The notes under the pieces were generated by a model. The model did no database searches, was not told the DNA's origin, and saw nothing but the letters and a program-made list of their open reading frames with translations. From positions 1 to 64,000 of the forward strand of contig QZKE01000033.1 of assembly GCA_003598015.1 (NCBI GenBank): a DNA stretch of 64,000 nt. Direction: 5' to 3'. Source of the DNA: Actinomycetota bacterium. Lineage in GTDB: Bacteria; Actinomycetota; Geothermincolia; Geothermincolales; RBG-13-55-18. Positions 25,772 to 34,107 of this stretch are shown here, in pieces (position 1 is the first letter of the stretch; each line of letters opens with the position of its first letter). Position numbers and translations under genes: made by a program.

Positions 25772-26659
25772 ATGAAGGATTCGACGAAGGCGCTTTTCAA
25801 GCTCAACGGCTGGCGCGTCGACCGGGCCATCCACGGCTATGTCTATTTCACCTGGATCGACTATTACATCAAGACCCTCATGGCCATCGCCAGGAGATAC
25901 GTGCGTCTCCTGCCCCGCGGCCGCTTCATCTTCGACTTTTTCTTCAACCGCTACCACTGCAAGGTGCTTACCGAGGAGCAGGCGGTGAAGCTGTTGCGGC
26001 TGGAGCGCGACATAGAGGTCGCACCGGAATGCAGCTCGCGCATCATCCCCTACCCCCATGCCAACCGCATCGTGCTCAACCAGCCCGGCAGCATAGTGGT
26101 GATGGACTGCGCGTGCAGGATAGAGCGCGGCGTAACGGACCTCGAGGATCTGGGTGTGTGCATCGCCGTGGGGGAACCCGTGGCCAGTTTCTGGCTGGAG
26201 CATGGGGCGGAGCGCCTGCACGCCCGCCGCTTAAGCGCCACGGAGGCCATAGAGATCATGCGCCGCGCGCGGGCAAAGGGGAGCATCCCCACCGCCTGGT
26301 TCAAGGACGCGGCAGGAGATGGGTTCTTCGCCATCTGCAACTGCGGCCCCGGCGTCTGCGACGCCCTGGAGGCCGCCCAGATCGCCGGGAGATTGCAGGT
26401 GGACAACCCTCCCGGCATTGCCCTGGCATCGGGATACAGCGCGCGCGTGGACCGCTCCCTGTGCATAGGTTGCGGCACGTGTGTGAAGTCGTGCCCCTTC
26501 AAGGCCATCGCCCTGGACGGCGAGGACAAGGCGGTGGTCATCTTCGACCTGTGCATGGGGTGCGGCCTGTGCGTGGACGGGTGCAAGCAGGACGCCTTCA
26601 GCCTGGTCCGAGACGAGCGCAAGGGCACCCCCCTCGACATCGGCGAGCTGTCCTCTTGA
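25772..26659 (+). CDS. 4Fe-4S ferredoxin-type protein (paralogue B)
   Basis: This 295-residue protein is a paralogue of the product of 13070-13972. It shares the start MKDSTKALFKLNGWRVDRAIHGY, the central MDCACRIERG and ICNCGPGVC cysteines, and two C-terminal clusters CIGCGTCVKSCPFKAIA and CMGCGLCVDGCKQDAFS. The ATG at 25772 follows a G-rich ribosome site; a longer open frame upstream runs through the REP element and is rejected. Its place after the dehydratase-like subunits suggests it delivers electrons to their activase, which needs a ferredoxin-like donor. This is inference. Confidence 0.83.
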   Translation: MKDSTKALFKLNGWRVDRAIHGYVYFTWIDYYIKTLMAIARRYVRLLPRGRFIFDFFFNRYHCKVLTEEQAVKLLRLERDIEVAPECSSRIIPYPHANRIVLNQPGSIVVMDCACRIERGVTDLEDLGVCIAVGEPVASFWLEHGAERLHARRLSATEAIEIMRRARAKGSIPTAWFKDAAGDGFFAICNCGPGVCDALEAAQIAGRLQVDNPPGIALASGYSARVDRSLCIGCGTCVKSCPFKAIALDGEDKAVVIFDLCMGCGLCVDGCKQDAFSLVRDERKGTPLDIGELSS

Positions 26660-26690
26660 GACAACGGCTCGCGGCAACGATGGGCTGCGT

Positions 26691-26960
26691 TTATCCCGTC
26701 ACCCACGCCACGTCCGCCTCCACGCCGGCCAGATCAACCTGTACCTCCCAGTCCGCGGCAGGGAGAGCAACAGAGATGTAAAGAGGCGCTGCGTCCTTCC
26801 CGGGATGTGCACCACCCTGTCCTTTTCCGGGGCTGGAAGCAAGGTTGTGAAAAAAGCCATGCGCAGCTGGCTGTCCAGGTTAGCGTCGATGAATTCCACG
26901 GCCGTGGAAAATCCTGCGCTGTTACGATGAGGCCTGCGATGCTCTGATAGAATGGCTGAC
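26691..26960 (-). pseudogene. Possible frameshifted gene remnant
   Basis: On the minus strand one frame reads VEFIDANLDSQLRMAFFTT and LLPAPEKDRVVHIPG. The text then appears to continue in a neighbouring frame as KDAAPLYISVALPAADWE and a tail ending ADVAWVTG before TAA at 26691-26693. Both halves look protein-like while their continuations do not, so a single-base frameshift near 26800 is likely. No start codon with a ribosome site is seen. It could also be a sequencing error in a small real gene. Confidence 0.35.
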
Positions 26961-27000
26961 AAGAGAGGCTTATAGTGCGCCGTGCGATGGAGGGACCACC

Positions 27001-27678
27001 ATGGTCGAGAGCGAGACGGTCAAGAGCGTATTGTACGATCTGGGTGCCGACCTCTGCGGTATCGCGCCGGTGGAGAGGTTCGCTGACGCCCCCACGGGCT
27101 TCCATCCCCGAGACATCTACGGGGAATGCCGCGCTGTGGTCGCCTTCGCTAGGCGGCTCCCCTCCGGGGTCCTGGCGGCATCCAGCTGCGTCCCTTATAC
27201 GAGAGCCAACGACCAGGCCATCGAGGAGGCCGACTCGCTCGCTTTCAGGGCGGCCATACGCCTCGAGGAGCTCGGCATGCGCAGCGTGGTCATCCCTTCC
27301 GACGACCCCTACGAACATTGGGAGCCGGAACGCATGTATGGCAGGGGGATTCTGTCGCTGCGTCACGCCGCCATGCTGGCCGGCCTGGGGGTGCTGAGCA
27401 GGAACACGCTGCTCATAAACGAACGTTTCGGCAACATGATCCAGCTGGGAGCCCTGCTGGTCGACGCGGAACTGGAGGGCGATCCCCTCGCCGCCTACGA
27501 GGGCTGCCTTCCCGACTGCGACCTGTGTATCGATTCCTGCCCGGCGGGCGCACTGGACGGAAAAACTGCGGACCAGGAGAAATGCCGGCCGCACTCCATG
27601 GTCACGAATGCGCGGGGTTTTCAGTTGAAGAAGTGCTATGTGTGCCGTATGGTCTGCCCGCACTCGCTGGGCCTGTAG
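27001..27678 (+). CDS. QueG-like 4Fe-4S protein (epoxyqueuosine reductase family)
   Basis: The 225-residue protein resembles the cluster-binding part of epoxyqueuosine reductase and related reductive dehalogenase-like proteins. It has ADLCGIAPVERF near residue 17, RHAAMLAGLGVLSRNTLLINERFG near 120, and a cluster region CLPDCDLCIDSCPAGAL then KKCYVCRMVCPHSLG. QueG itself is usually over 300 residues, so this is a shorter relative and need not act on queuosine. The ATG at 27001 follows GGAGGGACCACC. Confidence 0.78.
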   Translation: MVESETVKSVLYDLGADLCGIAPVERFADAPTGFHPRDIYGECRAVVAFARRLPSGVLAASSCVPYTRANDQAIEEADSLAFRAAIRLEELGMRSVVIPSDDPYEHWEPERMYGRGILSLRHAAMLAGLGVLSRNTLLINERFGNMIQLGALLVDAELEGDPLAAYEGCLPDCDLCIDSCPAGALDGKTADQEKCRPHSMVTNARGFQLKKCYVCRMVCPHSLGL

Positions 27679-27704
27679 ATCATGCTGCGCCGCCTACGCC
27701 ATAA

Positions 27705-28196
27705 ATGAGAGCAGGTCTCAAGATGTACTGGGTGTTCTGGGCCATGGCGGGAGCCGCCGTGGTGCACGTCGCCGAGGAGTACCTGTTCGGCTGGCTCGAC
27801 TTCACCCGCGGTCTCAAGGGACGCTACGCGGCGCGTTTCACGGCCGGGATCGACCTGGCCGCATTCATCGCCGTCAACGCGCTCTTCATCTTACTCTGCG
27901 TCGCGGGGGCGATAGTGGGGATGGACCAGCCTTTCTTCAGCCTCTCCATCGCGGCCCTGCTGCTCATCAACACCGTGATGCACCTGGTGCCCATGGCCAT
28001 GGTACGGCGTTATTCACCGGGCTCCGCCTCCGCCTTATTCCTCTACGTGCCGCTGGCGATCTATGCCTTCTACGTCGTCGATGAAGCGGGCAGGCTCAGC
28101 GCCTTAACCGTTCTCGGCGCCTTCCTGCTGGGCTTCCTGTGGATGTCGCTTCCCGTCGGCGTGGCCTTCATCCGCTCCGCAAGGATCGCGGATTAA
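27705..28196 (+). CDS. HXXEE domain membrane protein
   Basis: The 163-residue protein has about five hydrophobic segments and the conserved residues of the HXXEE family: HVAEEY at His21-Glu24-Glu25 in the first helix and NTVMHLV in the third. Family members are small membrane proteins of unknown role, possibly metal-dependent. A second start at 27723 (MYWVFW) is equally possible since neither has a strong ribosome site. It follows the QueG-like gene by 26 nt. Confidence 0.8.
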   Translation: MRAGLKMYWVFWAMAGAAVVHVAEEYLFGWLDFTRGLKGRYAARFTAGIDLAAFIAVNALFILLCVAGAIVGMDQPFFSLSIAALLLINTVMHLVPMAMVRRYSPGSASALFLYVPLAIYAFYVVDEAGRLSALTVLGAFLLGFLWMSLPVGVAFIRSARIAD

Positions 28197-28261
28197 GGGA
28201 GGCGTATCCATCCCCGGAACGAGCATCCCGATGGGGATGTCTGGCGGTGTTTATCATCGGG

Positions 28262-29743
28262 TCAGGAGGGTTCCCTGACCCGCAGGTTGAGCTCGTCCGC
28301 GTAGCGCACCAGCGAGGCTACGGTGGGGAATTCCTCTCCCACCATGTAGTACTCCTCCGACCAGGGGGTGAGCCGCAATTCCTCCAACTCCTCCGGGGTC
28401 GACCTCGCCACGAGTCTTTCGTACAGCTCGGTGCCGCGGAAAACCACCAGAGGGAAGAAGGCGGCGTCCACGATACCCTCCCTGTGCAGTATCTCCAGAC
28501 TCTCCTCGATGCTGTCGCGGTCCTCGCCGGGCAGCCCCACGATGAAGGTGAGGATGGCCCTCATGCCGAGATCCCTTGCCTCCCTGGCGGCGCGCAGCAC
28601 CTCCTCGCGGCTGCTGCGTTTCCTTACCGAATCGCGCAGTACGGCGTCGTTGAAGCTCTCCACCCCCATGCCCACGGTAGCGAAGTTGCACTCGGCCATG
28701 GCGCGCAGCACTTGGGGAGAGAGAGACTCCGTGCGCGTCTGCGCGTTGTAGGCGTAGGGGATACCTTTCAGACCGTCCAGCATCTTGAAAAAGCGGGAAC
28801 GCCCCGTTACAAAGGTAGCGTCCCCAAAGTAGAAAAGGCGGTTTTCATCCGGATAATTATTCCAGCAGAATTCCACCGCACGGCGCACGTACTCGGGCGA
28901 GTGGTAGCGGGTCCTCCTGCCCCACAGCACAGGATCCAGGCAGAAGGTACACGCTCCGTAGCATCCCCGTGAGGTGAGCATGCCGTTGCCGGGGATGTAG
29001 TCCTCGTAGGTTCGCAGCTCGTTCAGGATGCGGTGCCGCAGGCCGATCTTGAACTCCTCCGCCACCGTGTACATGTGCGGGAAGAGGTCGATGTCGTTCT
29101 CCCTCTCCCGCGGGCGGTTGTGGAATGACGCACCGTCCCTTCTCCAGCTCAGGCCGTGTATGCGGGAAAACTCCACCTCCCCCCGCTCGATGGCCCGCAG
29201 CAACTCCAGCGTGGTCCATTCCCCCTCCCCGCGTACGACGAAGTCGGCGGCGCCGTCCCCGAGCACCTCGCGGGCGTGCAGGGTGGCATAGGCTCCGCCC
29301 GTTACCAGCCACGCCCCCGGGACGGTCTCCTTGATCTCCTTGAGCGCCTCGCGGGCGTGCAAGGCCAGGTAGTAAAAGGAGAGGGGGTAGAGTATCACTT
29401 GGGGATCGTAATCGCGCAGCGCGTCCCGCAGATAGCTGCGCGCCTCCGCCCTCCGCTCCTCGCAGTTCAGGGGACAGTCCGAACCCTCATGCGGCGGACC
29501 CTCCCCCACGTCGCGGTACAGCTCCACCTCGCCGAATATGTCCGCGACCAGGTTGATCACCTGCAGGTCCAGGCCCTCGAATGCCCGCGACTTGAGGAAA
29601 GCCGCGACGTACATCACCCCGTAATCGGGTGCGAGCAGGGTCTTGTTGCGCAGCACGTTGGTGTTCCTTGTCCACTGCGTGGGCAATGCCGTATCCAGCA
29701 CGCTGTAACCATGCGTGTCGCTGACGATGGCGACGCGAAGCAA
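28262..29743 (-). CDS. B12-binding-type radical SAM protein
   Basis: The 493-residue protein has an N-terminal alpha/beta domain like the cobalamin-binding domain of class B radical SAM enzymes, with DGAADFVVRGEGEWTTLELL near residue 180. A radical SAM core follows, with the CxxxCxxC cluster motif SRGCYGACTFC near 265. Later motifs (FGDATFVTG, TVGMGVESFNDAVL, GLPGEDRDSIEESLEIL) match this class. A cobalamin-binding DxHxxG motif is not obvious, so B12 binding is not certain. The start is set at TTG 29743, where AGGGGGA lies about 6 nt upstream; residues from an ATG at 29875 look spurious. The substrate is unknown. Confidence 0.83.
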   Translation of the reverse strand: MLRVAIVSDTHGYSVLDTALPTQWTRNTNVLRNKTLLAPDYGVMYVAAFLKSRAFEGLDLQVINLVADIFGEVELYRDVGEGPPHEGSDCPLNCEERRAEARSYLRDALRDYDPQVILYPLSFYYLALHAREALKEIKETVPGAWLVTGGAYATLHAREVLGDGAADFVVRGEGEWTTLELLRAIERGEVEFSRIHGLSWRRDGASFHNRPRERENDIDLFPHMYTVAEEFKIGLRHRILNELRTYEDYIPGNGMLTSRGCYGACTFCLDPVLWGRRTRYHSPEYVRRAVEFCWNNYPDENRLFYFGDATFVTGRSRFFKMLDGLKGIPYAYNAQTRTESLSPQVLRAMAECNFATVGMGVESFNDAVLRDSVRKRSSREEVLRAAREARDLGMRAILTFIVGLPGEDRDSIEESLEILHREGIVDAAFFPLVVFRGTELYERLVARSTPEELEELRLTPWSEEYYMVGEEFPTVASLVRYADELNLRVREPS

Positions 29744-30253
29744 CCGCGGTCCCCCTGTCTCTTTTTTGCTTCCGCGGTTCGGCGCGAACGGCAGTGCCTC
29801 TCCGCGGTGTACGACACATCCCGGTCGCTCCCAGGTGGGAAGTCCCTCTCTATATGAGAACCGACCGGCGCGCATAAGTCAACGCGGATTCCAGGGGAGA
29901 AACGAGATGCCGTGACGCGTTGGGCCGGCCTGCCGGCCGCACCGACCGGCCGTACCTCGCCTCGCTCCGGACCCCGTGCATACACCGTTTACAATCTTCC
30001 CGCATGCAACGATGGGGCCGGGGGTTCTCGATGAACGACGATGGTGAGGGTTCGGGTTCCGGTTGCACGGCTTTCCCCCGCCGTGCCGCAGCGGGGACCG
30101 TCCGGGGTGCGCATGGCGGCGGCGGGCGAAACATCCTACGGGCGGACGTGTTTACATTGTTGCGCGGCTGCTTCCCTGCGTTTGCCCAATCGCACGCGGG
30201 GAAATAGAATGTAGTGCGTTGCCGTAACGCTCTATGAAGACTAGGAGGAGGCT
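29744..30253. other. Intergenic region with activase promoter
   Basis: The gap holds GC-rich hairpins (GGCCGGCCTGCCGGCC near 29919-29936). At its right end is a good promoter toward the activase: TTGCCC (30182-30187), a 17-bp spacer, and TAGAAT (30205-30210). AGGAGGAGG lies just before the activase start. No gene is supported inside. Confidence 0.55.
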
Positions 30254-31237
30254 TTGAGGGGTTATCTCGGCGTGGATGTGGGCTCGGTCAGCACGAACCT
30301 GGTCCTGCTGGAGGAGAACAGAACGGTGGCGGCCTCGGTTTATCTGCGCACCATGGGGCAGCCCATACGTGCCGTCCAGGAAGGCCTGCGTCAGCTCGGA
30401 GCCCAACTGCCCTCCGGCGTGGAGGTGCTGGGAGCGGGAACCACCGGAAGCGCCCGCCACCTCAGCGGTATCATCGTCGGCGCGGACATCGTGAAGAACG
30501 AGATAACCGCCCACGCCGTGGCCGCCCTGCACGTGGTGCCCGAGGTGAGCACGGTGCTGGAGATAGGCGGACAGGACTCCAAGATCATCATCCTGCAGGA
30601 CGGCATCGTGGTGGACTTCGCCATGAACACCGTCTGCGCCGCCGGGACGGGCTCTTTCCTCGACCACCAGGCGGCCCGCCTGGACATACCCATCGAGGAC
30701 TTCGGCGACTACGCCCTGCAGGCGGAGAGCGGCGTGCAGATAGCCGGCCGCTGCTCGGTATTCGCCGAATCGGACATGATCCACAAGCAGCAGGTGGGAC
30801 ACCCCATCGACAGCATCATCTTCGGGCTGTGCGAGGCCCTGGTGCGGAACTTCCTCAACAACCTGGCCAAGGGCAAGAGCATCGCGGCGCCCGTAGTGTT
30901 CCAGGGGGGAGTAGCCGCCAACGTGGGCATGAAAAGGGCCTTCGAGGAGGCGTTGCAGGTGGAAGTGGTGGTCCCCGATCATTTCGCCGTGATGGGGGCT
31001 ATCGGTGCCGCCCTGCTCGCCCAGGAACTTGACGTTCCCGCCACCAACTTCAAGGGATTCCGGGTCACCGAGATCGACTACCGCACCTCCAGCTTCAACT
31101 GCAAGGGGTGTTCCAACAACTGCGAGATCGTGAAGATCATGGTGGAGGGCGACGTCCTAGCCCGCTGGGGCGGCCGCTGCGGCAAGTGGGAGTTGGACCT
31201 CCCCGGCATGAAGCCCGCCGGTGCCACCACGCGCTGA
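30254..31237 (+). CDS. 2-hydroxyacyl-CoA dehydratase activase (BadF/HgdC, ASKHA ATPase)
   Basis: The 327-residue protein has the ASKHA nucleotide-binding motifs: GVDVGSVSTNLVLL at the start, GAGTTGSAR near 60, EIGGQDSKIIIL near 98, and FQGGVAANVGMKRAF near 218. The two cluster cysteines expected in a homodimeric activase are in NTVCAAGTGSFLD and AGRCSVFAESDM. It should use ATP hydrolysis to drive an electron from ferredoxin into the dehydratase-like enzyme at 22998-25552. A C-terminal extension with CKGCSNNCEI is extra to the basic fold. The TTG start follows AGGAGG by 5 nt. Confidence 0.9.
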   Translation: MRGYLGVDVGSVSTNLVLLEENRTVAASVYLRTMGQPIRAVQEGLRQLGAQLPSGVEVLGAGTTGSARHLSGIIVGADIVKNEITAHAVAALHVVPEVSTVLEIGGQDSKIIILQDGIVVDFAMNTVCAAGTGSFLDHQAARLDIPIEDFGDYALQAESGVQIAGRCSVFAESDMIHKQQVGHPIDSIIFGLCEALVRNFLNNLAKGKSIAAPVVFQGGVAANVGMKRAFEEALQVEVVVPDHFAVMGAIGAALLAQELDVPATNFKGFRVTEIDYRTSSFNCKGCSNNCEIVKIMVEGDVLARWGGRCGKWELDLPGMKPAGATTR

Positions 31238-31563
31238 ACGAGCGTCCGCGTAACCCGGGATCGACCGGCGGCAATCCAACTCCCGGCAAAGAAGCTCTGG
31301 ACGCCTAGCACGGGGTTCTCGCCTGCGCTTTCGGAGTGGGGCAGAAGGGCATCCGGACGTTGCCACAGCCTCCCCCATGACGGTCCCCCTGTTGCGTCGA
31401 AGATCGGCGGAGCAGTGTCACAAAGTTCCGCCTATAACGCTATTGCCCTGCCTGGCAGTATAATCTTGTCAAGAAGTAGTGCATGCGAAACGTCCTGTGG
31501 GCACCTGGGACCGGACATAGAAAATACGGCGGCGGAAGGGCAGTGAGGAGAAAGGGAAGGGTA
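31238..31563. other. Intergenic region with -10-like element
   Basis: A TATAAT box lies at 31459-31464, about 100 nt before the next start, without a clear -35. No terminator with a T-run is seen after the activase. No gene is supported here. Confidence 0.35.
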
Positions 31564-32256
31564 ATGTCCGATAAGAAGTTCCTGAAGAAGGAGGCCATCA
31601 GCTTCGGCTGGGAGACGGCCAAGGCCAATATCGGCTTCTTCGTCTTGTTCCTGCTGGTGATCTGGCTGGCGGAGGCGATCTTCAACGCACCCTCCGGGTA
31701 TTACTGGGGCAGGTACTATTTCTGGTCTCCCATCTTCTCGCTGCTGAGCTGGATAGTCGGCCTCTTCGTCGGCCTGGCCGTCATCCGCGTCACCCTGCGC
31801 TTCAACCGCGGCGAGACGGCGGAGTTCGAGGACCTGTGGATGGGCTACCCCAAGTTCCTGGAGTTCCTGGTGGGCTCCATCCTCTACGGCCTGCTGGTCT
31901 TCGCGGGGATCCTGCTGCTGATCATTCCCGGCATCTACTGGGCGGTGAGATACCAGTTCTACGGGTTCTGCATCGTGGACCGGGACGTGGGTCCGGTGGA
32001 GGCGATGAAGATGAGCGGGCGCATTACCCGGGGGTCATGGTGGAACCTCTTCTGGCTGGGCATCCTGCAGTTTCTCGTCGTCCTGCTGGGGTTGCTCGCT
32101 TGCTGCGTGGGCCTCTTCTGGGCCGCCCCCACCGCCATGTTGGCGCATGCCTATGCCTATATGAAGCTCGCCGCATATGAGCCTCCGGCGGCGCAGCAGC
32201 CGGTGGCCGCCGCGGTACCCCCTTCCGAGGCTCCTCCCGCGCCGCCCGCGGAGTAG
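31564..32256 (+). CDS. Multi-pass membrane protein with Pro/Ala tail, unknown family
   Basis: The 230-residue protein has about four to five hydrophobic segments, including residues ~20-40, 55-80, 100-125 and 155-185. It resembles DUF975-type membrane proteins in having a soluble loop with EAMKMSGRITRGSWWNLF between helices. The C-terminal ~25 residues are Pro/Ala-rich. Function is unknown. GGGAAGGG precedes the ATG at 31564. Confidence 0.7.
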   Translation: MSDKKFLKKEAISFGWETAKANIGFFVLFLLVIWLAEAIFNAPSGYYWGRYYFWSPIFSLLSWIVGLFVGLAVIRVTLRFNRGETAEFEDLWMGYPKFLEFLVGSILYGLLVFAGILLLIIPGIYWAVRYQFYGFCIVDRDVGPVEAMKMSGRITRGSWWNLFWLGILQFLVVLLGLLACCVGLFWAAPTAMLAHAYAYMKLAAYEPPAAQQPVAAAVPPSEAPPAPPAE

Positions 32257-32292
32257 ATTGCTTTACATGGGGAATCCATTCAGGAAAGGAGA

Positions 32293-32325
32293 AGGCCCGC
32301 GCCGCGTCCATGCGGCGTGGGCCCG
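32293..32325 (+). terminator. Hairpin after the membrane protein gene
   Basis: GGCCCGCGCCGC pairs with GCGGCGTGGGCC around a 6-nt loop (one mismatch), 37 bp past the stop codon. The tail GTTGAGGTTTG is only weakly T-rich. Confidence 0.5.
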
Positions 32326-32345
32326 TTGAGGTTTGCCGTTAATAA

Positions 32346-32371
32346 CCCCCGCCGTTTGCGCACGGCGGGGG
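32346..32371 (-). terminator. Perfect 10-bp hairpin between convergent genes
   Basis: CCCCCGCCGT and ACGGCGGGGG form a perfect stem with a 6-nt loop. On the minus strand it is followed by TTATTAA, so it probably ends the leftward transcript from 32953. Confidence 0.6.
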
Positions 32372-32395
32372 CTCAACGATGCGGTTAACGCCGCG

Positions 32396-32953
32396 CTATT
32401 GCTGGGGTGGTGGTGGAGGCGGCGTGTAGGGCGGCTGCCCTCCCTGGGGCGGTTGCGGCGGCGGGGCGTACGGCGGTTGGGGCCCCTGGGGGGGCTGGCC
32501 ATACTGCCCGTACTGTCCCGGATATCCCGCCGCGGGGGGCTGGGGCGAGATCGCCGGTCCGCTTCCCAGGATGTACATGATAATCCAGTTCACGATGGGT
32601 ATGATGATCAGAATACCGTACCAGCTCTCCTTGCCGCATCTCTCGGCGATATCCATCCACAGCATGATCATCATCACCAGGGCGACGATAAAGCAGAAAA
32701 ACGTCCCCAGAAGCAGGATGACGAAGAAGGTCGTGTCCCTCCCCGCCAGTTCGGTCATCATCCACAGGTTCAGGAAAGGGACCCACGCATACCAGCTGTT
32801 CTCATAGCCAAACCTCTTGCCTATGCGGTACAGCAGCCATGCCGACAGGACGTAGAAGACGATGGCGGCCAGGATTGAGCCCAGGATTATCCCCCACGCG
32901 ATTCCGCCGCTCACCTCGTACACCACTACATCCCCTAGCGAAGACGCTCCCAT
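32396..32953 (-). CDS. DUF5684-like membrane protein with proline-rich tail
   Basis: The 185-residue protein has three or four membrane segments with the pattern YAWVPFLNLWMMTELAG and CGKESWYGILIIIPIVNWI, as in DUF5684-type proteins. A ~55-residue tail dominated by Pro, Gln, Gly and Tyr follows, probably disordered and cytoplasmic. The ATG at 32953 has GGAGGGGG 8 nt upstream; a GTG at 32959 is too close to it. Function is unknown. Confidence 0.75.
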   Translation of the reverse strand: MGASSLGDVVVYEVSGGIAWGIILGSILAAIVFYVLSAWLLYRIGKRFGYENSWYAWVPFLNLWMMTELAGRDTTFFVILLLGTFFCFIVALVMMIMLWMDIAERCGKESWYGILIIIPIVNWIIMYILGSGPAISPQPPAAGYPGQYGQYGQPPQGPQPPYAPPPQPPQGGQPPYTPPPPPPQQ

Positions 32954-33000
32954 AATCACGACCCCCTCCGGTCTTTCTTCCCGCGTTACATTACCTTAGA

Positions 33001-33198
33001 CTAAGACGGTCCGCTCTCGCGCAGGATGATGCGGTGGTCCATGAGCTCAACCTGGCTGATCTTCGCCGATACCAGTTTCTGCTCACCGAAGACGTCCACC
33101 AGCAGGAGCTTGCCCTCCTCGGGCTTTATCTCCACCACGTCATCCATCACCTTTTCCAGTTCGCCTTCCCTGTCCAGGAAGACCGCGGCCTCACACAT
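33001..33198 (-). CDS. CooT family protein (small nickel-binding type)
   Basis: This 65-residue protein begins MCEAAVFLDREGE and contains MDDVVEIKPEEGKLLLVDVFGEQ and a final DHRIIL. This matches the CooT family, whose founding member binds Ni(II) through the N-terminal Cys2 and helps mature CO dehydrogenase. No CO dehydrogenase genes are visible here, so the metal and client are open. It overlaps the DUF3842 gene by 8 nt. Confidence 0.85.
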   Translation of the reverse strand: MCEAAVFLDREGELEKVMDDVVEIKPEEGKLLLVDVFGEQKLVSAKISQVELMDHRIILRESGPS

Positions 33199-33622
33199 CG
33201 CCGCCTCCTTCCCGTTCGCTCATCTCTCTGACTATTTCCACGGCTTGCTCTATGAGTTTGGGGAGCGGCGTTTCGCTGGTCCCCATGATCTCTATGCGGG
33301 GATGGGTCAAGGGCAGCAGGATCTTGCGCCCGGGGGCGGTGGCGATGGCCGTGGCCATCTCCGGCGTCAGCTCGCCCATCATGGAGTTGGGAACCAGGAT
33401 GGAAACGCTGCCCATGATCACGTCCGCCTCGCCGATGCACACGCGCACCGCGTTCTCCCCCGTAGCCCCGCGGTTGGCCCTCGCCTTCATCATGTTGCCG
33501 GTAGCGATGGCGTTGGCTCCGAGGGCGATGATCTCCGTATCTTCGGGCAGATTCTTTCTCAGCTCCAGGATCATCTGGTGACCGATGGAACCCCCCATGC
33601 CGTCGATAACGGCTACCTTCAT
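33191..33622 (-). CDS. DUF3842 family protein
   Basis: The 143-residue protein starts KVAVIDGMGGSIGHQMI, a nucleotide-binding-like Gly-rich strand-loop, and includes ALGANAIATGNMMKARANRGATGENA and PLTHPRIEIMG. These are hallmarks of DUF3842, a family of unknown function often found beside CooT-like genes in anaerobes. It overlaps the CooT gene by 8 nt, so the two are translationally coupled. A role in metal or cofactor handling is a guess from context. Confidence 0.85.
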   Translation of the reverse strand: MKVAVIDGMGGSIGHQMILELRKNLPEDTEIIALGANAIATGNMMKARANRGATGENAVRVCIGEADVIMGSVSILVPNSMMGELTPEMATAIATAPGRKILLPLTHPRIEIMGTSETPLPKLIEQAVEIVREMSEREGGGDV

Positions 33623-33638
33623 CTATCTTTCTCCCTCG

Positions 33639-33965
33639 CTAGAGCCAGGCCTCGAACTCCTCAACGAAGGCCGCCTTGGGTCGGGCGCCGATGATCTTCT
33701 TGGCCGGTTCACCCTTGTCGAAGAGGATGATGGTAGGAATGGACTGGATCTGGTAGTTCCGCGCCACCCCCATGGACTCATCGACATTCAGCTTGCACAC
33801 CTTGATCTTGCCTTCCCAATCGGCGGCAGCCTCCTCCAGGATAGGCCCCATCATCTGGCAGGGACCGCACCAGGGCGCCCAGAAGTCCACCAGGGCCGGC
33901 AGGTCGCTCTTGATGACCTCCTCCTCGAAATTTCCATCGTTCAATTCCGTGATCTTACCCGCCAC
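33639..33965 (-). CDS. trxA: Thioredoxin
   Basis: The 108-residue protein has the full thioredoxin fold with active site WCGPC (Cys33-Cys36) and the cis-proline segment SIPTIILF. It reduces disulfides in client proteins using electrons from the thioredoxin reductase encoded upstream at 34108-35052. The start is a GTG at 33965 with GGAGG 8 nt upstream. Confidence 0.95.
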   Translation of the reverse strand: MAGKITELNDGNFEEEVIKSDLPALVDFWAPWCGPCQMMGPILEEAAADWEGKIKVCKLNVDESMGVARNYQIQSIPTIILFDKGEPAKKIIGARPKAAFVEEFEAWL

Positions 33966-34107
33966 GGGTCACACCTCCCGTCTCTTTCGTTCCTCTCCTT
34001 CGCAACTTCCGCCGCCACATTCGCGCCGCGGCGGCCGCTCGGCGCTCCTTTCTCTTGCACCCCCTCTTCCTCAAATCCACACTGCGTCCAGGTACCCCGT
34101 ATGTCCC

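Noticed and set aside
29744..29875. Longer radical SAM protein from ATG 29875
   Set aside because: The added residues look random and there is no ribosome site; TTG 29743 has one.
29920..30207. 95-codon plus-strand frame before the activase
   Set aside because: Gly/Arg-rich shadow text without a ribosome site; the activase promoter lies inside it.
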